From Zonotrichia leucophrys gambelii (lineage: Eukaryota; Chordata; Aves; Passeriformes; Passerellidae), in the NCBI RefSeq assembly GCF_028769735.1, contig NC_088171.1, forward strand, positions 64,594,216 through 64,658,215: DNA of 64,000 nucleotides, in the 5' to 3' direction. The notes under the pieces are model-generated. The model had not been told where the DNA came from and searched no databases. It saw nothing but the letters and a program-made list of their open reading frames with translations. Positions within the stretch are counted from its first letter, which is position 1. The number at the start of each line of letters is the position of its first letter. Position numbers and translations under genes: made by a program. Shown here piece by piece: positions 1 through 11,497 of the stretch.

Positions 1-3000
1 TGAAGACTGTAAATATCACAAACCTCTTCTTGCCAATGCCCATCCCAACCATTTAAAACACCGGCCACTCAAAGAATAACCTTAGGATGCAGCCTGAAAC
101 ATTTCATCTCGCCTCCTACCAGGTTATAAAAGTAAAGTAACATGAAAAGCAGCAGACTGATGAGTGAATTATGGTAATAACAAACCTTCAAAAGCAAAAA
201 CAAGTAAACTCCTTTGGAAACTGCAGCCAGAGAGAAGGCTGGGAACACCGAAACCAATTACGACTGCTTTAGTGTTACACCTGTTTAAATGAATGCCAAA
301 TCCAGCACAGAATTATTTACATTATGTTATTAACAAAGGCACATATGAGTAATGGGAAAATAGAAATGGTTTATGCAAAACAGGCTCTACTGAAACCATC
401 TAAGAACTTCAGGTATTTGTGTCAGAAAGCACTGACTGCCCTTCAGAAGGTTGGGCAAGGAGGCTCCTGCTCCCTCTCTAGTTGCTGGTCACTGTCCCTG
501 AGCTGCCTGATTGATGCCAGAATAAATACTCACATAATTGCCCCTTATACAATTCAGTCAATGATCTTCCCACTTTTCAATACTTTGAGGTTATTTTCCA
601 AAACTATATTGCTCCAGCAGAAGCAGATTTAGGGACAAGAAACTGCCAGGAATCAAAGAGGGACAGTCTTCTGCAAACATCTGGCAGGTGACAAGCAAAT
701 GGGAAGAGACTGAGAGCATTGACTTCTTCCCCAGACTACAGTCTAACTACAAAAGGAGATGAGGTGCATACAGCTCCTCCCCCTCCTTCCAATTTCTGAG
801 CATTCACGTAGCTACGTACAAGATGGCTCCCCACTGTGTAAGGCACTTCATGTATTAAAGCATGTGACAGACAAGAAAAAACATATTTCTAAAGCAACCA
901 AATGAAAGGTTGGGAGCTGGACTGAGGAAGCCTGGCAAACCTGCCCAGGGGCGGGCATACCCACGAAGTTCCAGCTTCCTCTCCATGGCCTTTCGTCTTC
1001 CATATCCTGCCTTCCTCCTACCTTTGAGATCTTGCTCAGTACCTGATGGTTTGGGCAGGTGACCATTGACTGAAAATGATTGACCACTTGCAGGAGCACC
1101 CAAGCTGCCCTCCTCACAAATCTCATCCTCTCATTGGAAAGTGCCAAGCCATCTCAGGCAGATGGCTGTGGTCAAGCTTCCCCAACACTGGCTTGAAGCT
1201 AAAATCCCTTTTCTCTCAATTCATCTTCTTATGATGCATCTACTTAAACTAGCTCAAAAATGGTTTCTCAAGTCAGCAGAAAAATCAACTTGTCTCTTCT
1301 ACTTCCAGCAAGCACATTTGATGGTTTTGACATGGTGGTAACTATTGTCCATTCTTGTCACAGCCAGGACATACTTAACTCACTTTGATTGTTTAACTCA
1401 GCAATATGACAGAAAAAGACATCTCTCTCTTTTATACCGAAGAAACCTTACAAAAGGGCTTATTCTATACAAAGAAGATGGTACATTAAGATCAGCAACA
1501 CAATTTTTCACAATTCAAGTTTCACTAGAGAAGTAAAATAAAGTGGCTCTCTTCCATTCCTGTATCTAACACAAGCACCACACAGACAAGAAAACAGGGC
1601 TTTTACAACGAACTGAACAGCCTCCTGCACCCCAGAAAAGCTTTGGGGAAATTAAGAATGGAAATAAACATTGTATAACAAGCTGCACACAACATAACAA
1701 AAAAAAAAAAAAAAAAGGCAGAACTCAATGTTATATTCAGTGCACATCTCAGAGCACTGTGCCAGATCCTTGCTGTCTCCTGAAGAAATGCTCATTCCAA
1801 GAATGGTTGAACATCACAGAGTGACCATGGGCTCTGACAGAAGTCTGTGAATCTGTTCCCAAGAAGCTCCCAACTGTTCAAAAGCCAAGATGACTACCAT
1901 TTAAGGTTCTCCAGGGCTGAAAGAGCTTACACATAAGATTTTCCTCTCACAACCAGAACACCAGGACCCAGAAAGAGCTCCAGCTGATTTTCCAAGCAGT
2001 GAGTGACTGACTTTCTCAAATACAGCTGCTTTCTTCATTAGGAGACTAAAAATAGTTCTGCTCCTAGCAGGCTGACTTCCTTTTAAGCCTTCTGCCATAT
2101 CCATGTGTGTATTTCATTCAGTTTCTGCATGTCTGTGCCACTGTAATTCTATTTCAGCCTTTAAGTACATTCAAGAAATTTTTCATTTCCCTCTCCCATA
2201 TTCACTCCAGATGTCCTGAACTGTCCAAAACTGTTTCATGTTAGTAGAATTTGTAGGGTTATTCTGGCATTCACACCGCTCCCATCTGCTTCAATATTTT
2301 CAGGAAAGATCAACTTTCTTCTGCAACTGTTAAAGAATATGGACAATGAGTTTATGGTTTTAAAACATCTATTATTAATGGTAGATGTTTTGCTTGTACC
2401 TTGTACAGTAAGAATAATTGAATATTGCCATATTGGGCTTTCACTTTTTCCTCTTGGAGAGATGCTGGAGTGAGAAACCAGAGGAACTGGATGATATCCC
2501 ATGTCTTAGAGAACGTATTGCAACAGCAGTAAGCACCCCATGATGCTGCATCAGCATGCAAGAACCTCACTGTGAAAAGCCCCACTGAACATGAGGTGGT
2601 GGAGACTGTGGGAGAGACTCTGCAGTGCTCCTTTCAGTCCCAATCACCTTGTTTCCAGACCAAGGGGAACTGAGCACATCCACTCTCTTGCAGCTCACAT
2701 GGTGGACATGAAAATCAAAGTGCAAGAGGGATTGTAGGAATGGAGGAACCAGGGCAGGGATATACGCCCGACTCCTCTTAATGTGATATTAGCATAAGCC
2801 TGGATCCATATAGCTCCAGAGGGTCCAAGATGACCTGGCCAGTAAAATCTGTGATGTATTCAGTCTTGAGTGAAAATTCTCAGCGTTGGACAAATGGTGT
2901 ATCAAAAATGTTACTGACACACCCGCCAGAGCTAGACAGCATCAGATACATTTGCTTCTACCCCAGGAGGACTTCAACCTTGAACCTTTCAGCTCAGTCC

Positions 3001-5207
3001 TCTGCATTGCTTGACAACAAACAGTAAACTTTCTAATCATGGCAATACTGTTTCAATCAAACTAAACAAGTTGAGTTTAACTCCTAAAATTCTAAGCTGA
3101 GGTTTATTTGCATTTCCAAAGGTTTGGTAATAAATGCAATGTGTTTCACTGAATCCGTCCAGGATGAAGCTGGAAAGCAAAAGGGATCCTAGCACTCAGG
3201 ATATTTCTAGATGAAAAGTATTTGCATAAGCATTATGAAACTTTGGTAACATTTCTGCCCATCCTTAATCTTCTTGCAAGTGTAGGTGTGTTATCTAATA
3301 AACTTAAAGATGTACAATCTTTCTAATACAAGTAAGCTGCTTGCAAAACTTTTATTCCAGGAAAGATAAATTAAAAGAGAAATTCCAGGTCCTTTTTTTT
3401 TTAATCTGAAGTTTCAGTGATGTGAATTGCTAACTATGTCTGAGAATACAAAGGTATCCACAAACCTTTCTTACCCTTCTTACTTCTACAAGAGTTGAGG
3501 TGGTTCGTAACCTCACGCTCTTGAGTCAAAAGTCGTCCTATGAATGGTATTGCTTTGGAGTTTTTGAAGAGGAAAAAGAGAAGGGAAATGTACTGATACT
3601 CAGACAGCATTATTTAAAATAAAATATGATAAATGGTGCATCTCCTTCCTCAAATATATACTAAATAGGTCCCTTCAGAGTAAATCGTCTTAGCCATTTT
3701 CCATTATGCTAAAAATGGAGGTTTCAGCTCTTCTTTCTGCCTAAGTAGGAAATAATAACTGGCAAGAATGCCAATGCAAGTTGAAAACAAGTTAATCCAG
3801 CCATGTTTTGCTATGAACAATGTTGCTGCACTCCTGTGATAAACCCAACCAGGAGCAAAATTTGGCTTGCTTTATCTTCCCCCTCCAAATGTCTCACTCT
3901 GACCATACAACTGTTCTATTTTCTGGTTAAACATTACATGGAGTGTGTTCATTTCTGCTTCAGCTAATTTAGCTATGCTAAATGCAAATGCTTCCTGTAC
4001 TTATGAATACAATCTGTTCATAGTGAATAGTTTTGAAGATTTGGATGAGTTAAAACAGCAACAGTATCCATGTGGGACCAATCTTCCCTGGACAACTCTT
4101 GTGCTTTGATTCATAAATTCTTTCCATAGGAAATATCTGTGGAAAATCTCCAACACATCCAGAAATGTACAACTCAGTTGCGTGACTTATTATGGATTCT
4201 TAATATTTACTGCTTCTCCTTTTATTTCTCGCTCTTGTAACGCATTGGCTCTTGGGTTCACATGAGACCCCTTTAATGTTTATTTTCCGTTATTCTAGAA
4301 TGCGTATTTAATAACTGCAACAACATCCGTTGTTAGTACCACCACACAAATCTATTAAAAAGCAACTTCCAGCTCTAAAATCTGAAATCTGCATCTGATG
4401 GGTGTCTTAAGGCACCTCCTCACCTGCTGTTACCATTCTGCATGTTTGACTTACAGTGTGGAATTAACACCTAGTTTCTGGGTTATGAAAAAAGGCATAC
4501 CATTCTCTGGTGTACAATACAGAATTTATGGAAATCTTGAAAAAACATTTAAGTTTGTGAGATGTAGCGGTGACAGTGGTGGAAGCACAATGGAAAATCT
4601 GCAAGTGAACTTCTAAGGCCTGTGGCACTCACAATACACAAAAAAATGAAGCAGAAAAGCTATGAGGGGGATTATGGCTGCTAGGATGTCAGAATGTGCC
4701 CAGTTTGCCACAGATATCAGAAGCTGAAAGACTTTTTTCCTCTTCAACAGTTCATTTTGGAAGCAAGAGCCCTGTACTCAATTGCCTGGAATGCAGAGCT
4801 TGAACATACCTGAGTGATTCTCTTCTCATCTCTGGCAATTTGTCATGGATCTCTGCCAGAGGAGTTTAGCTCTTTACACCAGATTTTGCAGACTCCTCAG
4901 GAAGTCCCTGTTCATCCAGCAGTACCAGGTGTTACCTAAACATGAGAAGGAGTTCTCTTGCAGTTGAGTCTATTTTTATCAATCCTCCCTGTGATATGGT
5001 CCCATCAATGGAGTCTAATGTTTTCCTAAATTGAAATTTATATTAATGATAAGAACTTTAGGCAAAACTTGGCAAATTGCAGCTAGCCAAGAAGTTAGAA
5101 GAAACTAGTACTTCTGGTCCACATGGGTCCAGGAATAAAGTTTCTAGTTCCTCGTGACACTGCTTGTCAGTCAAAGAAAAGAGGAAAAATTATGACCCTT
5201 TCACAAA
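1..5207. other. No gene recognised; left flank
   Basis: I see no supportable exon, RNA gene or recognisable transposon here. Open frames are short (about 100 codons or fewer), lack known motifs and look random. The only low-complexity feature is an 18-base A run at 1699-1716. It has no SINE- or LINE-like sequence on its 5' side that I recognise, so it is not called as a retrotransposon tail. Very old, diverged repeats could be present unseen. Confidence 0.6.
1699..1716. repeat. A18 homopolymer
   Basis: An uninterrupted run of 18 adenines preceded by 'cataac' and followed by 'ggcag'. It is a simple low-complexity tract. No retrotransposon body is recognisable beside it. Confidence 0.9.
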
Positions 5208-5256
5208 GCATTTGACTTCTCACATTTGCATTTGACTTCTCACATTTGCATTTGAC
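5208..5256. repeat. 20-bp tandem duplication (about 2.45 copies)
   Basis: The 20-bp unit beginning gcatttgacttctcac is present exactly twice (5208-5227 and 5228-5247), and the first 9 bases of a third copy follow (5248-5256). Complete identity between copies suggests a recent slippage or duplication event. There is no reading frame or flanking structure suggesting function. Confidence 0.95.
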
Positions 5257-6059
5257 AGACTCCAGTTGACACAGCATTTCCTCGCTCTTTTTTACTTTCT
5301 GTCTTCTTCAAATGGTGTCTCTTCCTCATGATTTCAATGCTCAAGACTCAGGCAGGTTCAGGGGTATAAGTAACTGTTGAAGGTCTCATTTCTGAGCAGC
5401 ATTTTTCTCATTCCTTGTATAATTCTTGGCTGGCCATTCCACTCCAGGTTAGACCAATAACTGCAAACACCATCAGATTTCTCACCTCCCAGACCAAGAC
5501 AAGACCATAGCTCAATCTTCTTCTCAGTAGGAATGCTGGGGCAGCAGAATTCTTTGGGTAAGCGTTCTGTGGCTTTCTTTTAAAAAACAAATTAGTCATA
5601 TGCAGAGTATGTCTAGAGTGGAGAAAAGCCAAAGATAGAAGTCCTTTCACAGACCCAGTTATGCCAGCTGAAGATGATGATCTTCCCAGCTGCCTCTCAC
5701 CCTTGCCAGAGGTTACAGCAAGCTGACCTGCTAGGGAGTGAGTGTGCTTCAGGCAAAATGAGTGAAGTTGGCTGAAAATGTTTAAATATTTAGTCTTTGT
5801 TCACTCAGGTTCTCTTCTGACATGAACAGGTTTAAGTGGTCCCCATGAAGCTGAGCCACACATCTGAGGGGACAGTAACTCTAATGTGGGTAGTAAGTCT
5901 CCAGTATAAAGAGGGATATTTGTAGTAACCTTTTCAGCAGGCAGTGTGCAAGACAGAATGTATTTCCATAGTTCTGCACTAACATAAATATTCCCTATCA
6001 TCAGTATTGTTCTTTCCATTCCCTCACTGGATTATCCTAACAGCTTAAGCAACTTCATG

Positions 6060-6940
6060 ACATTTGCAGGCCTGGGCCTCCTGAAGACTTATACCACCCC
6101 AGTATCTGCTGGAGGGACAACACATCAGGACAATAAGCAATCCAGGAGATTTCTAGAGAGCATGAATGACAAGAGCCAATGACAAAAAAATTTCTGCTGC
6201 TCATGCCCACCAACAAGGAGAGACTGATTGGAAATGCGAAGATCAAGTTCAAGGTCAGCCTTGGCTGAAAAGACTATGAGATGGGAGAGTTCCGGATCCT
6301 GAGGGTAGAGAGGAGGGCAAAAATCATGCTCAAAACACAGGAGAGCAGACTTTGGCCTCTTTGAAAATCTGCTTGGAAGAGTCCCATGAGATAAGGCATT
6401 GGAGGGAAGAGAGGCCCAAGAAAGCTGAATAATATCAAAGGATCATCTATCTCCTTTAAGATCAAAAGAGGTCCATCCCAGCAATTTCAAAAGTGTCAGG
6501 ATGAAAGAATAGCTTGTAGACCAACTTAAGCACAAAAATTAAGCATACAAAGGGTGGAGGATAAACTGGGAGGAATACATAGACAATTTCTGAGCACCCA
6601 GAAACAAAGTTAGTTACACTGAAGCCCAAATGTTACTGAATCTGGTGAAGGATACCAAAGACAACAAGAAGGGCTCCTATAAGTGCATGTGTGACAAAAG
6701 GAAGGCTAGGGAAAATGTGAGCCTATAATTCAGCAAGACTGGGGACCTGGTGACACAGGATATGGAAAAGGCCAAAGTACTGAACACTGCCTTTTTTTGG
6801 TAGCAGGACTGGCCTTCAGGGACCCCAGGTCCTAGAGACTGTGGAGAAAGGCTGGAACAAGTAAAACACACCCTTAGCAAAGGAGAATCAGGTCAGAGAA
6901 TACTTAAGGAAACTAGACATATGAACTGTTCCACTGACTG
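6060..6940 (+). mobile_element. CR1 LINE fragment: ORF2 endonuclease end to pre-RT region
   Basis: This is a decayed internal segment of a chicken-repeat-1 (CR1) non-LTR retrotransposon in forward orientation. The nucleotide string matches CR1 ORF2 as I remember it, from 'ctggagggacaacacat' (near 6110) through 'gagcagactttggcctctt' (near 6343) to 'gacctggtgacacagga' (near 6744). Conceptual translation in one frame gives ADFGLFENLLGRVP (6345-6386) followed at once by a stop where CR1 has Trp. Further on, the same frame gives GDLVTQDMEKAKVLN (6741-6785). These correspond to the end of the apurinic-type endonuclease and the linker before reverse transcriptase. Several in-frame stops make it non-functional. 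Similarity fades near 6940, before the RT catalytic domain and the CR1 3' end. Family assignment is strong; exact ends and subfamily are uncertain. Confidence 0.88.
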
Positions 6941-9059
6941 ATCCTAAATAGTTAGCACAGTATTAGTAGCTTGGATTTCAAGGGCCAAGGAAACTGTTAA
7001 GAAATGTCAAAGTTTACCTTCCATTAAGCTTGCCAGTTTGTAAACATGAAAGAAAACACACGTGGCATTTGACTGTGCCCTGATACTTGATGATCAGTCC
7101 AAGCAAAAAGCAGGTATGACAAGTGTTCTCATTTAAGTTGTAGTCATTACCTCATGCTTCATCCCTTCTGTTGATAGCAACCTTGTCTCACAGCCAAACA
7201 ACAACAACCAGCATGAGCATAAACAAAATCGATCATTCTCCTTCTTATAGTACAAAAACATACATAATAAAACCCATCAATTCCCACAGAGATACACTTT
7301 AAAACAGTTAAGTTGCCACTACAAAAGAGACATAAAACAAAAATAGGCTAATAGCATATAAAGGTATTTTGTTGAGATGTTGGAAGCTGTAAATGGGTTA
7401 GTTTGGCTTTTTGAGTTACAGTTTGCAGACACATCTCCACAAGATTATCGTTGTGAGTTACTGTTGTGTATGTTTAATGGATTTTTCTCCTCTCTGCTAC
7501 TGCAGGTTCCTAGTCTGTAGTTTTGTTTCTTGCCAGATCTAATCAGCTAATACTATGTTTTACAATATTTACTTGTTAGCTACTAAATTTTGGATTCTCA
7601 GGCCAAGGAATGAAGGGAGTGAATGCTATACATTTGATTATGTTAAAACTGTCTCTATTTTCATCTGTTTGTGCTAGAGATATATTTACATTGTGAAAGT
7701 CAAGAGGCTTACACTTCTCCTGCATCTCAGATAAATATTTTATATCCTTATTTAGATGCAATTTAAAGTAGAGCTGACTGTGTTGTCTTAACTTTATGTA
7801 CTAATGCTTTCTTAGTAACTCTTACACAGCTTCTATTAGCCTTTAGCCACTCCAGGGTCCTATCTTAAAACACTCTTTCAGGTAAATAAACATTATTGAA
7901 TGCTAATGCATGTGAATTCTTCCTCACCCACTGACTATCTTAATTGATAGGGACATTATAAAAAAATCTGAAACACCACCTTTGAACAGCTCCTGTTTTT
8001 ATTATTATTTTTTAATTTTCTGCCACTCCTGTGGAATATATGGCTACAGCCTTATAGGATCTATGAACAGTTTAGTGATAAGCATCTTTCCTTTTCAACA
8101 AACTGGATGTTCAGTGACATCAATAAAATTAATTACTAAGGTATCTTTACTATGGCTCAGCTTAAACACTCCTGAAAGGAAGCTCTCAAAATGCAATCAC
8201 TGACCTGAACTAAGATTTGGGATAGCACAGTGATGAACATCAGACACAGTAATCTTCTGTGTAAGTTCCTGCAGAGAGGTCACAAGATCATGCTTAATTT
8301 GAGTGTACCAATTTGTATTGCACCATAAATTTAAATAAATAAAACCTACATAACCAAAAGCAGTTCAGTGACATCATCTCTGTTTAACAATGTCACTACC
8401 AAAGAAAACAGGGAAAGTCTGATTTGTAGTTTTATGAGAAGTATGAAAATCTATAAAGTCAACAAACAGAGCTTTTGTGTGGTACAAAGGACCGCTGGAA
8501 AAATTAATGTGCAGGTAAACGATGAAATTTCTGCCAGGAATCAAGCAGCTTTTAGCCTAGCCTGCAGATGAGCAGCACAGCGATAGTTTGATGTGGTTTT
8601 ACTGGAGTAACCAAAGACAGCACTGTGAAAATTATATCCATCTCAGAGCCTGGGTTCCTCTTTGTACTGCTTGTCTCTCAGAAGCACGTATTAAAGTACC
8701 GCAAAATGCAACACATGACACCGATCAGCTTCAAACATCTGTTGTGTAGCACATGGAAAAGCGCGCTACAGAATTTCTAAGGAAAGCTGCCTTGTAAATT
8801 CGCAGGAAAGCTTTACTGCTTCTCTTCTGTAGGGAATTCAATGAAAAACAAAATCTTTAAAATTACGAAAAGTCTGTGTGGAAAGCAGGGAATGGCAGAA
8901 CTTTGCACACACACATACATACAGACAGAGACACACAATTCCCTGCCCCATGCCCCCTATAACACAGGACTATTTACATTCCATGGCAAACAGCAACAGC
9001 AACCAGCTGCCTTTCCCGCTGCCCCATCAATCACCCGACAGAGCCTGACGAGGGTATTT
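6941..9059. other. No gene recognised
   Basis: AT-leaning sequence after the CR1 fragment. CR1 similarity may persist weakly for a short distance beyond 6940, but I cannot support it. A CA-rich stretch at about 8904-8937 (acacacacatacata) is a short, impure microsatellite-like tract. No exon or RNA gene is supported. Confidence 0.5.
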
Positions 9060-9400
9060 CAATGACTGCTTTGCGAACACAGAAGCCAGGAGCGCTTCCC
9101 AGCTCTTTGCTGTCCTCACTGTCGGTAGCTGTCAGTGCATACAGACAAAGCGTGGCCCTGCACCAGCTCGTCCCAGCGAGCCTCGCTGCCCAGACCCCAC
9201 GGGAGGCGATTCGGGCAGAGCTGGGAGCGGCGCTGCTGGAGCTGGCTGAGCTGCGGCCGTGGGCGCTGGCAGCGAGCTGCAGCTCTACTACGGCCTTTCA
9301 CCAGTCAGGGGATCGAGTTACAGCGTGATTCGGATGTGTGGGGCAGAGCAGACCCAGGGGATGGTGTAAACCGGCTAAAGCGGGAAAGGTGATCGGCCTT
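9060..9400. other. Small GC-rich, CpG-containing patch
   Basis: GC and CpG content rise sharply compared with the flanks, for example around 'cgattcgggcagagctggg' and 'gctgcggccgtgggcgct'. Overlapping 61-88-codon open frames on both strands follow from the GC content, and none resembles a known protein. It could be a weak promoter-like island, an exon of an unknown transcript or chance GC enrichment. I favour a regulatory patch because motif-rich sequence lies immediately 3' of it. Confidence 0.3.
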
Positions 9401-9424
9401 GTCACCGCTACAAATTGAAACCAT

Positions 9425-9600
9425 GATGTAAGGGGAGCAGGGACGGCTGCATTATTAATCAATGACAGGGCAGCATCTGCCTAGCAGACAAGCCCCACCA
9501 GTCAAAGTCACGCTCTCTGCCGGCCTTATCGCTCGAGGTAAGCCAGCCAGAGGGTATAATCCCTTCTGACATTGCATCCCTGCTCAGATTCCAGGGCAGG
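9425..9600. promoter_or_regulatory. Candidate conserved non-coding element (PBX/MEIS-like motifs)
   Basis: This interval contains 'attattaatc' running directly into 'aatgacag' (9451-9468). That places an AATCAAT PBX-like site against a TGACAG MEIS/PREP-like core. A TTATC GATA-type core lies at about 9525-9529. The low-repeat, motif-dense texture resembles vertebrate developmental enhancers. This is inference from motif content only; cross-species conservation was not examined. Confidence 0.25.
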
Positions 9601-9659
9601 CCCTAAACACAAGCAGAACAGATCACAGTTCTGGGCAGCCGGTGTTTCTCAAAGGCGCT

Positions 9660-9800
9660 TGATAGAACATCTGCAAATCCCCTGCTCCCGGAGGCCGGCC
9701 GGGCCGAGGGCAGCGCAGCTGGGCCAGGGCTGACCTCGGCCGGAGCCAGCGCTCCCCACTGGCCGTGCCGCTCCTCGCCTGCCACCCTCTGAATCCACAC
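9660..9800. other. Second small GC-rich patch
   Basis: Contains 'ggaggccggccgggccgag' (near 9690-9710) and further CpG-containing GC-rich sequence to about 9780. It sits between two candidate regulatory intervals. There is no TATA, splice or coding signature I would defend. Together with the patch at 9060-9400 it could belong to a small promoter or enhancer-associated island. Confidence 0.3.
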
Positions 9801-9829
9801 CAGTTCCTCTGATGTCTGAACTAAACTTT

Positions 9830-10320
9830 TATACCTGTACCATGTGTAATGCAGCAATTTATTTCCTGATAAGCATTTGATATTTATATAACTGCAGACG
9901 AGAGAGGAGGAGAAAAAAACCCTCATCCGAAATAGCTTTATAGATGAGTCGTCTCATTGTCTAACAAGCTTTTCATTGTTTTTAATTTTCATTTCTCTCC
10001 ATGGTTCAGGGCACTTTGAAAAAAAAATAAAATCTATTCAGTAGTTTCCCACTCATAATTCAAGGAAGAGAGTCATGTATTATAATAGAGATAATTAGCT
10101 TTGACTGAAAATAATAAGCTTGGCACCAAATATCCCCCACCACTGCACAGAATAACCATTTATTGTCTTATATACTCTCCATCATGCCTAATTACTGCAA
10201 CAGTAATTACTAACCTGTTGAAAGAACAAAAGAAAATGCAACTAGCTCTGCACTGAAATAAGGAGAACATTGCTGATTCTAATACGAAGCTCTTGATTGC
10301 CCTCTCTTAGAACACACTCA
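9830..10320. promoter_or_regulatory. Candidate conserved non-coding element rich in TAAT/ATTA motifs
   Basis: Dense homeodomain-type cores include cataattc (about 10055), gataattagc (about 10090) and a perfect inverted pair of TAATTA sites at 10189-10209. There are also TGATAAG GATA-type and AT-rich SOX/FOX-like stretches. No transposon or coding signature is present. The texture matches developmental enhancers of vertebrates. The call is inference; comparison with chicken, other birds and mammals would decide it. Confidence 0.35.
10189..10209. promoter_or_regulatory. Perfect inverted TAATTA homeodomain-site pair
   Basis: taattactg (10189-10197) and its exact reverse complement cagtaatta (10201-10209) flank the trinucleotide caa. 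Each arm carries TAATTA, the core bound by many homeodomain proteins. The divergent arrangement with a short spacer fits dimeric or paired binding. The symmetry is seen directly; binding is inferred. Confidence 0.45.
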
Positions 10321-11483
10321 CCATTTAGACCCTTTATCAACACATTTGCCTGTAAACTCCAGAAAAGGGAACACATCCACAAATAGTCAGATTACAGTTG
10401 TTAGGTCCCACCCATTTAGGCCAAATGTCTTTTCCTTTGGGCTGCAGGAATGGCACTGATGTTTGGATTTCTGGGAAGTTAAGAAGGCAGTGCCTGTCTC
10501 AAGCTGTGTGCTGCAACATTCAGACTTCCATATGCTGGACAGATTTGCTTGCCTACTCTTCTGACCCACCAAACCTCTCCCTGGCTGTTATTCTGTCTTG
10601 TCTCAACAGAAAGGCTGCCAATCATGCCAAAGAAAGAAAATTAACAAATGCAGCCCTTTTTGTTCAATGAATAACATGTCCTTACAGGGCTTGAAGTATA
10701 ATTTTTATCTGCAGAAATCTGTGTTCATTACAGCCTTTCTCTCTAGTTCCACTACATCCCACTGTTGCTTCTAGTTAAATTCAGTCTTGGAGCTTCACCT
10801 GTGACAGCTGAGTGAGCCTTGGAAAAAAGGCTTGCAGCAAGCAGCAGCACCAACCCCTTTTGGTGCTCAAGGTCATAAAAGAATCAGTATTTGGGAGAGT
10901 GTGTACAGCTACCTAAGAAAGTAAAGGGAAGTGTCATTAGTGTCCTTATGTCCTGTTCCATTCAGGTCCCTGAGTGGGACTTATCCCTCTCACTGTATTT
11001 GTCAAAGAGACTTGAAGAAAATTGGTGTCTTCCAGATACCATCAATACTTTTCAAAATCCAGACTGCCACATTTGTTATGTTCATTGAATTCAGGAACTG
11101 GAACAAAGCCACACAACATATGTGAGCATTCACAGCTAATCAACCCAGCTGAAATTTTAGATATTGAATATTCTCTGGGAAACTGTTCGCAATCAATCCA
11201 CAAATGTAAACAACACAACCTCCCACCTCCAAAACCCCCAACAGGCTATAAAGTAATTCACAGCATAAATACAACCAAGAAATACAACCTAGAAAACCTC
11301 TAAAACAGGAATCTGAAGCACTCAACATGCATGATTTACACACAGACTCAAATAATGAGACTGGTTTAACTCAGAAGAAGTTGGGGGCTTTTTTTGAGTT
11401 CTTGATGGTTTTGTCCCCTGCACTTTGAAGCATCAGAATTTCAGAGCTTTTCAGCAGAATCAAGGGGACTAAAAACTGCCTTT

Positions 11484-11497
11484 CCCCCCCCCCCCCC
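11484..11497. repeat. C14 homopolymer
   Basis: Fourteen consecutive cytosines on the given strand, preceded by ttt and followed by aaattt. The tract is likely to vary in length in the population and to be error-prone in sequencing. Confidence 0.9.

Noticed and set aside
1699..1716. Poly(A) tail of a SINE or processed pseudogene
   Set aside because: No recognisable body lies 5' of the A run and no target-site duplication was found; the same applies to the A20 run at 51977-51996.
6055..6465. Minus-strand 62-65-codon open frames over the CR1 fragment
   Set aside because: They are antisense shadows of a plus-strand retrotransposon fragment.
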